Below, in pieces: positions 11,768 to 23,895 of a stretch of DNA of 64,000 nucleotides. A model generated the notes under the pieces. The model was not told the DNA's origin. It did not search any database and saw only the letters and a list, made by a program, of their open reading frames with translations. The position numbers and the translations under genes were made by a program. The first letter of the stretch is position 1; every line of letters begins with the position of its first letter. This DNA is from Cucumis sativus (taxonomy: Eukaryota > Streptophyta > Magnoliopsida > Cucurbitales > Cucurbitaceae), in contig NC_026660.2 of NCBI RefSeq assembly GCF_000004075.3, positions 18,619,837-18,683,836 of the forward strand, written 5' to 3'.

Positions 11768-14700
11768 GCAAAAATTAAAAAAACATTTTATTTTTTTTAT
11801 TTTTTTATTTTTATAACTATGGTTAGAAAATGAATTAACCGTGGTTAAAATTATTGGAGGCTGGGATGGATCGTGTGAGCCATGGGTTCATACAACGCTC
11901 TTTTTTTTTTTCTTACAACCAAGAGAGTTGGAAGATTCGAACCTTCCATTTTAAGGGTGAAATATAATCTCATAGATTATGTAAAGTTTGTAAAATAAAT
12001 TAATAAACTATTTAATCACACATCAAACTATAAATAAATATTAGTAGGTATATTTTCTTACTATCTTTAATATTTTCTTTAAACGAATCAACTAGGTTAA
12101 AATTATCGAAAATAACTAAAGATCATTGTTACAGAGTAGCATAGTCTACGAAATAAATGAATATTAAATAATGAATGAAATTAGTAAATATGATGTAATT
12201 ACCGTAAACTTGTTCATATATGTTAGTTAATCGACCTTCAATTGGTATTTAATAATTTGTAGAGCTTTCAAATATGTAATAGGTTATCAAATTTGATCTT
12301 TTTGTTGATACAAAAGTAGTATATTAGAGAGAAAAAAGTAGGCTTATAGTACGAAGTCAAAGCATAAAACACGTGGTCAAAACAACCAAGAGACAAAAAG
12401 CTAAAAAAAGATCACAACAAATCGTAAGGAGAAAAAACACCTAAAGGTACATCATATTAAATTTCAATCTTACAGTTGTTCTAAGCATCGGTTAACCAGA
12501 GTCTTTTTTTTTGTTTATCAAACCGACTATGACTAGTATAGTAAACATTCAAAACAACTTCAACCACAAAGAGTACAAACCAACTGTCGGTCATTCGATT
12601 CAAGCCTTTGAAGTTAAAAAGAACATTGTTGGTTCAGATTTTTCTCAAACCGACACGAACTGACCACCTTCAATTCAGTCAACTTAATGTTTCAGTTTAT
12701 AATGCTCTCCCACAATTCAACAAATACTTAAAACTTTCAATTTTGAGCTAAGTATGTTTACAAACTCTTGAAAAAAAATGAAATAGTTTAATAATTAGTA
12801 AAATTTAGTCTATTCAATACAACATAATTTTTTTGAAAAATAGTAATAAATAAATAGATTAATACTATATTTGATTTTGAATAGTTTGTAGATCCAATAT
12901 TTATAATTAGGTTTAGAAATTTAGGGCAATGCTATAGTTGAGAATAATTTGATAAAAAAAAATGTAAAGAAAAAAAAGAAAGAGTTGAGTGAAAAGTGAA
13001 AGAAGGAGAGATGAAGATGGGGGGAATCGTAGAGTGGTAGGGGGTGAGGTGGCAGGGTTCGGGGTAAAAATCGGATTCGGATTCTGGAAGCCCCACCCAC
13101 CCACTAACTAATTTTAATTGATGGGTCTGAAAGGGCAAATTCGTAAATGCAACAATCTCCCATAACCCATTCAGGTGTTGTTCTTTTTCCCTTTTCTTTT
13201 CTTACAAATTACAAATTAACATACTTTCAATTATTATTATTTGTAATGTAAACCTCTCTACCATTATATAATTTATTTTAAAAAATAATTATAAACTCAA
13301 TAAGTTTAATAAATTAATAAATCTAATCCAAAATTTGAAAAGGAAAATCGTACGAAAATACATTGAAAAGTGGAGGAAAAATGAGAAGGGTTCACGAGTG
13401 TACTAATTTTAATAACAACATTGATTCACCACAACTTTTTTATTTTCCTTTTTCAAGGACAATTTAAAAAAAAAAAAAAGGAATAAAAATATAATATGGG
13501 TTTTATTCAATGGATTTAATAGAATCTCATTTTATACCCTACAGATATTGAATGAATGAATAGTTTGTCTCTTTATATCAATTTCCTCTTTTTTGTTTTT
13601 TGTTTTCCAGTCCCTCGTCCCCTTTTTTCTTTCCTTTTCACCCAACTAAACTATACTAATTCCCTTCATACACACCCCCTTCACCCTATTACTCTTTTCT
13701 AACTTTACTTGCATCTTTCACCTCTGACTAAACATAGTTTCATGTTTGTGTGTAATTCGATCGATGTGTTAGCATTCCTAACTTCAATCGTGCGAATGAA
13801 ATTAATATAGCTTGCTATATGTGTTAGTTGAACTAAGTTGTTTTTGTTGCTATTTTATATACATATTCTTTATTTTCATATCGAATTATTATAAACTTAT
13901 TGACTATAATAATCAACTTGGTGCCTCAAACACTAAAAAATGTTGATGAAATGATTGTTGAACTTATTCATTATTTGTTATAAAAGAAGATTACGTGCTA
14001 GGGACCAAATATGTGATACTTCAAAATTTACAAGTTTGTAACTTATTAATTAATTAACACTTTAGACCGGAAGTTGGTAACGTTTGATTGGTTTGAGAAA
14101 CGAATACATATTTTGATCAAATTTATAATTGATTGAATTTTTTTTTTTTTTTTTTTTTGTCTGTGTATCATAAGTAAATATGAAGATATTGGTATAAGGA
14201 AGGCTTTATAAGAACAAATGGTGAAAGAATTTTAAGGATGAACACCACCCAATTTGCAAAGCTTACTTCACTTATTTATCAATCAACATTCCACTTGCTA
14301 TCTTCAACATGCATTATGCTTCATTTGTTTCAATTCAAAGTCAAATTGTTTTTGAAAGGGATCTTGTTTTTTCTTTTTTCTTTTTTCTTTTTTAATAAGA
14401 AAAGTTAAAATAGAAATATTCATATTTAATGTGCTTTCAAATTAAATATGAATTTTAGTAAAATTAAGAGTTAATGAAAAATGAATAACAACCACATCAA
14501 TAATTTATGAACATACATAAAAATAAAAAGATGCAAATAAATAAAAGATTGGAAGCATATGATTGTTCTTTTATCTTTTTATTTTATTTTGTGAAAGGGA
14601 AATATGGAATTATTGTTGTTTTTGTTGGGTTAGAAAATTCTTTAAAAACTTATAGCGTAACTATTCCTAAAGCATGTCTTTGATTCTTTGAAGATAGCAT

Positions 14701-17640
14701 TCCAAAATGTGCAACCATTATATTGTCCTATAACTTAGAACAATGGTTTATTTATCCTAATAATATATTGTTTCACCACTCCAATATTATTATTATGTCG
14801 AATACAATTAAAAACTCGTTTGATAATTCATTTGTTTTTTGTTTTTCATAAAATGGGTGCTTTTAGTAACTATTTACTTTTTGTTTTCGAAACACGAAAT
14901 TTGTTTTTAAATTATGAAGGAAAACTTAAAATGAAAAAAGAGAAGGTGTTTGGTGGTAAATGATATAAAAACAAATAAACACGTAAGTATGTAATGACCA
15001 ACTATATGTATGTTCAAAGATATATATATGCAATTTTATACTTCTTGGATTGAATGTTTGGGTTGATTGAAGAAATTTAAATAGTTTAATCAATGGAAAA
15101 CATAAATTATCGTTTATGTGTTGAATAAGTTGAAAAAAGACGTTTGCTTATTTTTAGATCAGTTACCACCAAACGCATGTATATGGTTTATTTTTTAAAT
15201 AAACATAATTTAAGAAATAGCAAAAACAAAATTATTGTATTAGATGTTTACCCTAAAATAATTTCAACAAATACAAATCAACTCGAAGTTATTATTAATT
15301 TTAAAATGTATATATTTTTTACTTAGGGTTTTTGTACTTTTGCTAAATTTTATGATTTTTTAAATAATGTATACTCATACATATCCTACGAATATATATA
15401 ATATATATAATATATATATATTATTAATTTTGAAAGAGCAATTTCTTGATATTAATTGAGTTACAGATAGCTTTTACATATAACATAATATTTCGTTTTA
15501 GAAAAACAATGTAAATAATTGATCTAAATAACTTAAATCAATCAAACTCAAATATTTGACGCTTGAGTTTGGTCGAATTCATTTTTTAATAATGATTAGG
15601 TAAATAATCAAGAGTTTAGTTTACTCAGAATTCAATTGATGGGTTTTAGACATCTAGAGAAAACAAAATGACAAAATCAAAAGCTATTTGTGTAATTTAA
15701 CGATTTTTTTTTAAAATTCTTCCTTTTGAATCGTCATTCAACGACATGTGGTATTGATAAGACTAGTTTGTTTTGAGCCTTTGATGAAAGAGGAAAATAG
15801 TAAGTTCAAAATGATCTGAAAAGTTTGGATCATCGATGTTGTTTTACGATAACGATTAACATTTGTGTGTTGAATATATTTGGACAAAATGATTTAGTAA
15901 GTTCAATATATGTGGTTGATTTCCTAATTTGTGTAAATAAGATGATAGGAATTGACTATTTGCTAAACATAGTTTAATTACCGCAAATAATCAATAAATG
16001 GAGAATACTAATAATTAATAATAAAATTTTAGATTATATACCTAATTTGTTAAATTTATTCATTAATTATATAATCCTATCTTTACAAATTACATCAAAA
16101 CTGCCCATAATCTATTTAAGTTTTTTTCAAAAGAGTTTCAATATTTTGCTATTTATTAAAAAAAATGTCTAATTTTTTTTCCTGGTTAAGTAATTGTAAG
16201 TCTTCTCAGTAAAGGTGAATGAGAACAAATATGAAAGATTACAAGGGATTTTAACCACTTCTTCAAAGGTTGAAGAAGAATTAGCAACAAAAAAAAACTA
16301 ATCCAATCGCTAAACAAACACTGCAGCAAAAGCCAAGTGGTGAGCCAAACACATATGATTCAAACATCAAACTACGAAACTATAAACAAATCTCAAACAT
16401 AAAGACACCAAATAAACTATACAGTGAATTGTTAATTCTACTCCTTAGTTGCGTAATTTGGGTCATGAGTTATGTGAATAAGTTAGAAACTTCAATCATT
16501 CCCAAATATTTGCCTAAAAATCCTTTAAAAGAAAACAGTACAATGATAATATTAAAAAGGCATGAAAAAGATTTTGTAAAAAAAGAAAAAGAAAAAGAGA
16601 GTGATAATGTGAAGGGATTTGTTTCATCCCACTTCCCAATGAGCTATAGAGGGACAAAGTAGAGTAGAGGGCAGATAGGTGAAAAGTAGGGGAAGAAGTG
16701 AAAAAGAATTGGTGTATGGTCAAGTCAGACTTCTTAGTGAAAAAAAAACAAAGAAAAGTTAAAAGTGAAAAGTTAATAATTTTACATTTACAATTACTGT
16801 TGCCTTTGCTTACAGAATGCCCATAACGGCGCCACCCTATCTTCTTCCATACTCCCATTAATCTATACTCTTCCAATGAAATGTTCATAATATAATTAAT
16901 ATGAGATTTATCCTATACTACAAGTATTGATTTAATCAAATAAACGTAAACAATAAATCTGTCTTCATAAGAAAGAAAGAAACAATAAATCTCACCTCCA
17001 GATTGATCATTTGAGCACAAGGATTACATATTCATTTTAATTCTTATATATTAAAAAGGTTCCATGTACTGATCTAATTTAAATATATTTTATTTCATAA
17101 CATATAGGCACGTATATGTAAGTAATATAGTACTTATTACTACAAATGTTCTTACATTTAGTATTGAGAATCAAGAAACATAATTCGATCTAATACAAAC
17201 AGAGGCATCTCAATCATGCCGTATGACTTCGGAGAAAGATTTTAAGAACGAATTCTACATGTTGTCAAAATCTACAACTGAAATGGAATAAAGAAGCATC
17301 AAACTTTCATTCAGGGGAACAAAGATGTCAAGCTACTTCTAGTGAACTTCACAGGATAGTTACAATTTTTTTTTTTTTGGATTGCTATTTAAAAACAAAT
17401 AATTTAGGCTCTATGTTGTGGATTAAATGTATTTTCTGTTTTTACTCTTTTTATTTGCTTTTCAGATTACATTTACTTACACGAGAGTTAATAGTGATCA
17501 TGAAATTGAAAGAAGTTCTTGAAATGCCTTATAGAATGTCTAAAGTTTCATTTTAATGTTATATACAGCTATGTAGTTCGTATTAACAAATTAATTTTGA
17601 AAATGTATTATTTTGGGTTTTAAACTTGAAACCTTTTGTG
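11768..17640. other. Intergenic, AT-rich, no gene seen
   Basis: About 5.9 kb with long A/T runs (poly-T about 14131-14158) and a TA-rich palindromic stretch (about 15390-15423). Several ORFs of 60-124 codons occur (for example 16514-16888 minus) but have simple, hydrophobic, repeat-like composition and no recognisable family. Confidence 0.55.
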
Positions 17641-18110
17641 TTGAAGATTAGGTGTTGATGGGAGCGACAACTTTTGTTCGATCCTAGATTTGTTTGTGAA
17701 GTGTTTTGAAGATCAAGTGTTGATGGGAGGATCCTAGATTTGTTTGATCACCCAAGTAATCTACACTCTAGTCTATTTTACGAGTCGAGACCAAATTATC
17801 GGTTTTTTCAACATGGTTCTTAGATGCAATGATAATGATAAAGGGTTTCTTTACATTTTAGTATCAGAGGTTAACTCTAAATAAATTATATCCTTCCTTA
17901 TTTTTCATTCACGATCCCATGGTCAATATAGGCAATAAGGCACACCAAGACAATAAATTTGCTCAATGAAAATTTATGAAGCCGGATAGTCTAAAGTTAA
18001 ACATGGCTGTTAGCTACGTACCTTATCGGGAGAATATTCAGACGACAGCCATGAATGACGCCATCAAGATGGATGGAGATGAGCCTGCTAGGCTCTTATG
18101 ACCACGATTT
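17641..18110 (+). mobile_element. Possible decayed LTR retroelement with PBS-like site
   Basis: A direct duplication (17641-17696 against 17706-17746) shares GTGTTGATGGGAG and GATCCTAGATTTGTTTG. Downstream, TTAGTATCAGAGG (17858-17870) resembles the plant primer-binding site TGGTATCAGAGC, complementary to initiator tRNA-Met, just after a CA-type end. The following 240 bases are GC-richer than the surroundings and could be a gag remnant, but no frame is open. This is a candidate only. Confidence 0.3.
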
Positions 18111-18404
18111 CCTATAAATTATCAATCATAACTATTGTAAGCCAACATTTAAAACCAAAACAATTCAAACACGTAAATACTTCAAATATGAACGCCGTAG
18201 TAGTAAAATGGTAACTATGCAAATGCCTCGTCAAAAAGACTTTCTAAGTGCTTAAAAAGTCTTTGAATTTAAAAGAGAAAAAAAAAGAAAGAATAAAAAC
18301 AAGCAGCACTTGAATAGTCATTACAAACTGGCCTAGATTAGCAACTTGCAAGTAAACAAAAAAGTGAGTTCTGGATTACACCATCTTACTTGTCTAGCAA
18401 AATG

Positions 18405-19448
18405 TTAAACTTGGGAAGATGGAGGTGCAGGAATTATTCCCCATTTCGCCCGAACATCATTCAAATCCTCATGGAAATGTCGCTCATAATATATGCACAT
18501 GAGATCTGTGCATTGCATGCCAGCACGAATAGACCAAGGGAAATAATGCTGGAAGAACAATTTTCTCTGTTTCTCATTGAATCTTGCTGTGCCTCCCAAA
18601 ACAGACAGCATGCACATTGGAAGGTGCATTTGCTCAAATTCGATAACCTTCAGTGCTGACTCACCGATCAAGTTTGTGGGAAGACCAAACAGGGTGTGCC
18701 AGAAGTCATGAACCTCACGAGCTCTCATTGCAACATACTCAAGTTCCTCAGTATCCATGAATCGAACAGGAGGCCGGTCATCTGGAGAAAAATTCCTAGA
18801 ACCCATGAAATTAGCATATGCACCTCCAAAGGTGTTGGATGGAAGGTCCCATGCATGCCCAACCTCTGATGATAACACACGTGGTCGCTCCATCAACACT
18901 GCCTGAACAATAAATTTCTTGTTTCATATTTTGAGTTCAACAACATGGGGTGATGGATGCAAACCTCTGACCTCTTGGTCGAGAGTATATGCTTAACCTA
19001 ACAAGTTCCACATTGAGATGAACAATTTACTAGAATCCAATGCATTACAAAAAGAAAAAAAAAGTTCAAGAAAGTTGACTCATCCAACAGATGAAAAATA
19101 ACTTTAGCACGGCATAACAGGAAGGAAATAACTAAGCCAAAATGACAGTGAATTTTATGATGGCTTCTTGGCATAAGCATATTCGTTCTTCATTTTAATT
19201 CCTCATGAATATACTTTAAAATAATGAAGAATGTGAAACATAAAATAAGTTGAGTAAAGGCTTACTCTGCCTTCGGCACTTTTTTTCATCCTTTCAAGGA
19301 CTCTTTCAAAAGCAGGCTTTCCGGTTGTCTCCCCAAGAGCTGCTATTAGATCTGCTCGCCGTGGATCTAGCAAGGCACCTACTGCTGAACCAAGTGCAAC
19401 TGCTGCTTGCTGCCATCTATTGAGCTGAATACGTACACCACCTACCAT
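18405..19448 (-). CDS. COQ4: Ubiquinone biosynthesis protein COQ4, mitochondrial
   Basis: Two coding exons on the minus strand, 19448-19266 and 18902-18405, with a phase-0 GT-AG intron, give 226 residues, close to the plant COQ4 length. The protein starts [20 protein letters not shown] and contains the family signature HDxxHx11E: HDFWH (126-130) and Glu 142 in [14 protein letters not shown]. In other species this motif binds zinc at the active site. COQ4 works on the matrix face of the inner mitochondrial membrane within the CoQ synthome, in modification of the benzoquinone ring. The ATG at 19448 is chosen because the exon begins at 19472 after a CAG acceptor; the bases between are 5'UTR. The near end-to-end match to plant COQ4 makes the call firm. 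Confidence 0.95.
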
Positions 19449-20338
19449 ATCCGATAATTCTTTTCTTCTTTCCTGTAAAGGGGAGGGGCACACAGATCAG
19501 TTCTATAACATAGAGAACGCTGTCATTATGAACTAAGCAATTCTGCAACGATGAAACACAAGTAACAGCCTTTAAAAGAATTAGGCTTTATGAAGCATTT
19601 ACCCTTAATTTATAAAAAAATCTCAAAATTACATAAGCAAAATAAATTTAATGCCATACATAGAAAATTTTGTAACATATTGATATGATTGGGATTTCAG
19701 AGAGACCAAGAGAATGTTGACAACAATAAACTTGGACATTATATGCAAATGATCAAAGAGAAGTTGTCCAGGTTGTAACCTGGCTTCTCCACACTCTGAA
19801 GAGAAGGCCAAAAGACGTTTGATTTCAATAGACTCCATAACAAAGAGTAGACAAAGAACAATAGAACTCCATCCTTAAAACAGAAGAAAGAAAATCCATC
19901 TGCAGAGAGATTCTGTTCCTGCCTGAATATCAGCTACATCGTAACAACCCGTAGTTTATATTTGTAAAACTACTAACATGATTGTTCTATAAAGAGAACT
20001 CCAATTATGTACCCAATCGATCTGTTGTAAGCACGTTACACAGGATTTCTCAGATCAGTAATAAGAGTAAAAACAAGTATATTTTTCCTAAAATCAAGAA
20101 GGAAATCAAAGTTCAATTAAGAAATCTAATGATTTCAGAATCCAGCATAAATCCAGAGCTGAGAATTGCCAAACAAAGGCCACAAAATATTCAACCAAAC
20201 CAAAATCAACAAAATTTTAGAAACTGAAAAGGATTGAATTGTGAAAAAACGTGATCAAGTTACCAAATACAGAGACACAATGAATTGAAACAAACTCAAT
20301 GATATTATAACGAGAGAGAATCACAAATGCGACTTTAC

Positions 20339-20500
20339 CGTAGCTTTTCAGCCTCTTTAATCCAATTAAGTAGCCTCAGAAAACGTTATCCAAGAATTGT
20401 TAAGGCCCAACCCACGAGCTGAATCCGTCTCCAGCACCGAAGAACCGCCGCCGGCGAAAGCTTGATTCCGTCTCCGATTAGGCTCTCGCGGTTTCCAGCC
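20339..20500 (-). other. Probable 5'UTR exon of COQ4
   Basis: On the minus strand a GC-richer leader ends at a good donor (GCTACG|GTAAAG, exon end 20339). Splicing to the acceptor before 19472 would join it to the COQ4 coding exon across an approximately 870-base 5'UTR intron. The upstream edge is approximate and there may be another small exon. The frame open through this segment is unlikely to be translated. Confidence 0.5.
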
Positions 20501-20557
20501 CTAAAAGCAAAGAAGAAATGTAATTTCAAAAATGCCCTCTGCTTTAAAAGACGTAAA

Positions 20558-20559
<2 letters not shown>

Positions 20560-20591
<32 letters not shown>
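20560..20591. repeat. Homopolymer (C)32 upstream of COQ4
   Basis: Thirty-two uninterrupted C on the plus strand, which read as 32 G on the COQ4 sense strand, about 60-90 bases before the probable 5'UTR exon. It is the only long GC homopolymer in an AT-rich window. It may be a real slippage tract or an assembly or cloning artefact. Confidence 0.95.
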
Positions 20592-20815
20592 ATTGGAACA
20601 TTTGATATATGTTTACCATTTTTAATTGCACATTTATGTATAAAAAAGAATTAAGAGGTTTTTTTTAATCAAAATTTCCACTCCATTTCTTTACTTCAAA
20701 AAATACAAATTTCAAAATTGCAAAAGATGAAAGTGTTTTTCTGTTCTTTCCCTATGTGATATTAAAATATGAGAATGCAAAATTCATGGAAAGAAATGAA
20801 ACAATGGATAGTGTA

Positions 20816-20842
20816 TGGGCTTTTATGATGGGCCCAGGCCCA
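20816..20842 (-). promoter_or_regulatory. Site II elements, COQ4 promoter
   Basis: TGGGCT at 20816, TGGGCC at 20829 and GGCCCA at 20837 cluster within 27 bases upstream of COQ4; another GGCCCA is at 20404 in the leader. Site II motifs are common in nuclear genes for mitochondrial proteins, which fits COQ4. The role is inferred. Confidence 0.5.
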
Positions 20843-20859
20843 TAATAAAACCCATGGCC

Positions 20860-23450
20860 TTCCTCCCAATTTAAGTTGGCAAAGTAAACATTTTTAATAG
20901 GAGACGAGACCTATGCCTATGGTTATGTAACCAAAATAAGTAAAACATAATCACTCTCTTTTCCTTTTTTTGGTTCATTTCAGTGTATCATAAGAGTGAA
21001 AAATAAATACATTAATTTTTATTCAATCTTTAACTTTATTTAAATCTAAAAAGTTCTAAACTAAAAGTTAAAAGTTGTGAACTTCACTCCTTGTTTGATT
21101 CAAAGAGTTTGTTAATCTTACTATTTAAAAAAAGATATCTTATTCGTTTTTAAACTTTATAACTCCTTACTTCCCTATATGTCATCTTACATGGTTTACA
21201 TAGTAATTTTACTAATTCCATTAAGATTTAGGACTGACTTAATTAGTTCGATTCTCTTATCTCACATGTGTAAAAAGATGTCATAAGCATGTTGTCATTC
21301 TTCCGATCAACCAAAAACCAGTCTTCTATCTCAGCATCTAAATAAAAGTTGAAATTTAATTGAAAGTGGAAGTGTATAGATAATGAAATATAGAAATTTG
21401 GTGTCCCTATAAACTCTAGCATATCCCTCTATGTCTCCTCTCTCTATATATATAGATATATGTATTACATATGACATGACAAAGGAATAACACATCAAAA
21501 TTTATATCTATCATATTATTATTATAGACATGGAATAAAATCTTACCCTACGTTATATTGGTCATAAATTTAATTATAGAAAGGTTTGAAAAAACTCTAT
21601 AATTTGGTCAACTTCATCATTTATTTTTCTCTCTTTCTTTCTTTCCTCTTTTATTTAAGAAGTTATTTCAAAATTAGTTAAATATTTAACTTTACATATT
21701 TAAATATAATTTTCTCCAAAGATTATCGGGAACCTTACATATAAACCAAGAAGAATAATATGGATATCGACGTGAGACTTGTCAAAATGCCTTAGACTTT
21801 TTAATAGCAAGTGCTTTTTCTAGACTGTAAATGTGAGAATGATTCATTTCCTAATCGAAGAGTTCGTCACCCTTAGCTTTATCTTCACTAAGATTTAGGG
21901 CAACGTCTCACGAACCCTCGACCCTTGACCTACTTTAATCTCTTTTAAGTCTACCTTTTGTCTTATTCTAAACCCATATGTATCTTTCTCTTTTTTTTAC
22001 TCGAAATCTACAGGAAAGGAAAGAAAAATGATTTGTGTTCTTTTGTTACACACCTTTTAACCTCTCTTTTTTGGTTTGAGCAAAATAAATAAAGAAATAA
22101 ATGTTAGTGAAATTGGTAGAATTGAATAAATAATGAAGGCTTTTAGTAAAGGTTGGGATTAATTGTCCGCAAATCAAGGACCAATAGCAAACAATCTCAA
22201 TTTATTTTCTCCCTTTTACTATTTCTATTCCCATTTCAACTAATTCATTCACATTTGTTTTTATTTCACTTTATATTTTAGAAATGTTTATTGATTTACT
22301 TAATTTGGAAAGGATTACATTTTCTTTTTTCTATTTCCATTTTGTTCTTATTTTTAAAGAATCAAAATGACTGATTATTCAAGAACATATTTCGAAGAGT
22401 ATATATAATATATAAGCAGTAAGCACACATACACACATACACACACACACCATGGATCTTTTCCTTTTGGACCCTCCACTCACTTTAAAAATAGGAGTGC
22501 ACATATGATTATTATTATTTATATGAACTTTTTATCTCCCATATCCCCATGCTAATTTAAAACCCTAGCTAGCCTTTTACATCCTCATTCCAACCTCTCT
22601 TTCTTTTTAATCTTTTTTCTTACTTTTGATGTTGATTCATTTATAAATTTAATCAAATTTCGAGAGTGATAATGGATTTTTGAAAGATAAATTATTTTAA
22701 ACGATAAAGCTACTTAATTAAAATGTTGGTAAAGACAAAATAATAATCAAATTAAGATCTACATATAGCTATGCAAAGAATGCTCAAGTTGAATGAAACA
22801 GAAGAGATAAATCCTTAAAATTATATGCTTTTCCCCCCTCCCTTTGTTAAAAGGCTTAATTAATTAGGTTAAATTGTTCCCTTCCCACCTTTTAATATAG
22901 GGGATGCAACTGAATGAATCTTTAATTAATTAACTTTCCTTTCACATCAACTGCACACTGACATATTTCTAATTTTTGTCTTCAATCATATGCCCATCTC
23001 TTTTCTATACAATTGCTTTTGCTTTTATGTCTTTACATTTTTTAAGAGCTAGCTATAGCTAGTTTTGTTTAAGGTTAAGATTAAGAATTATCTAGGGAAA
23101 TGATAAATATATATAGTGTATAGTTCTTAAAAGAATCCAAACATACATAGAAAATTATTGATAATTTTGAGGTAGGAAACTTATGCACTAACCATACGAA
23201 GAGTTTATCGATATATGTCACGCGTTCTTTTCTTTTTGTTCTAACAATTAGTGAAGTTGAGAGACTCAAATCTTTTCCTCTAATTGAAAGTAACTATGAT
23301 ATCTTGGAATGGTATGGATATATTATATATAAATTGGTTTTTTTACCAATAAAATTTTCTTCTTATTAAATTATCTTTCGGTTGAAGAATAAAATATACT
23401 CCTATGTGAAGTACCAACTTTTCAAGATGATAAAAAACTTTGGTAAAAAA
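20860..23450. other. Intergenic, AT-rich, no gene seen
   Basis: Low-complexity AT-rich sequence with CA and TA microsatellite pieces (about 22425-22450), and a small AGCTAGCTATAGCTAG palindrome near 23047. No supported gene. Confidence 0.55.
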
Positions 23451-23454
23451 AACA

Positions 23455-23895
23455 TCCACTTTATTATTAGCGCGTTCATCTTTCGCGCTTCATTAATGAA
23501 TAAGAGTAGAGTACATGAAGCAGGAGATAACAAAAAGGGCTAGAGAGAAGCCGTTAGGATCCAATCAGATAAAGACATTTAAACTTAAAGCTATAGAAGT
23601 GGCCGAATAATTTCTAAAAGCGAAGAGCTGCTTGCTCATAGACCGATTGCAGCTTGTATGTCCTCCCACACTGATATAAGGGATTTTTCTAAAATTTCTT
23701 ATGTTTCTTTCCTTCCATATATTCCATAAAGTGGCAGCCACAAGATGAAGGATAATGACATGCTTAGCTTCTTTGATTTGTCCTTTGATTTGTATATTTT
23801 CTTGCAGAAGACTGTTGTATTGTTAGAGGAAAGAGGTACATTAAGCTTTGCTTCAGCTTTAATCCATAGCTTCGGAAATTTCAAACTATATATAC
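23455..23895 (-). mobile_element. LINE 3'-end fragment, minus strand
   Basis: Read on the minus strand, the segment encodes LHLVAATLWNIWKERNIRNF and then VWEDIQAAIGL, the region that follows the zf-RVT zinc knuckle in plant LINE ORF2 proteins. The 3'UTR beyond (AGAGTACATGAAGCAGGAG on the plus strand) resembles the same position of the LINE at 57.4 kb. Stops interrupt the frame. No clear target-site duplication was found, so it is 5'- and probably 3'-truncated. Confidence 0.7.

Noticed and set aside
11925..11950. GATTCGAACC tRNA T-loop-like string (minus strand)
   Set aside because: No A box or acceptor stem at a suitable distance; not a tRNA gene.
16514..16888. 124-codon minus-strand ORF
   Set aside because: No recognisable domain, Phe/Leu/Ser-rich composition from poly-pyrimidine DNA, no splice or promoter support.
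20386..20631. 81-codon minus-strand ORF through the G tract
   Set aside because: It is read through the homopolymer and the COQ4 5'UTR; the poly-Gly is a by-product of G32 and no family matches.
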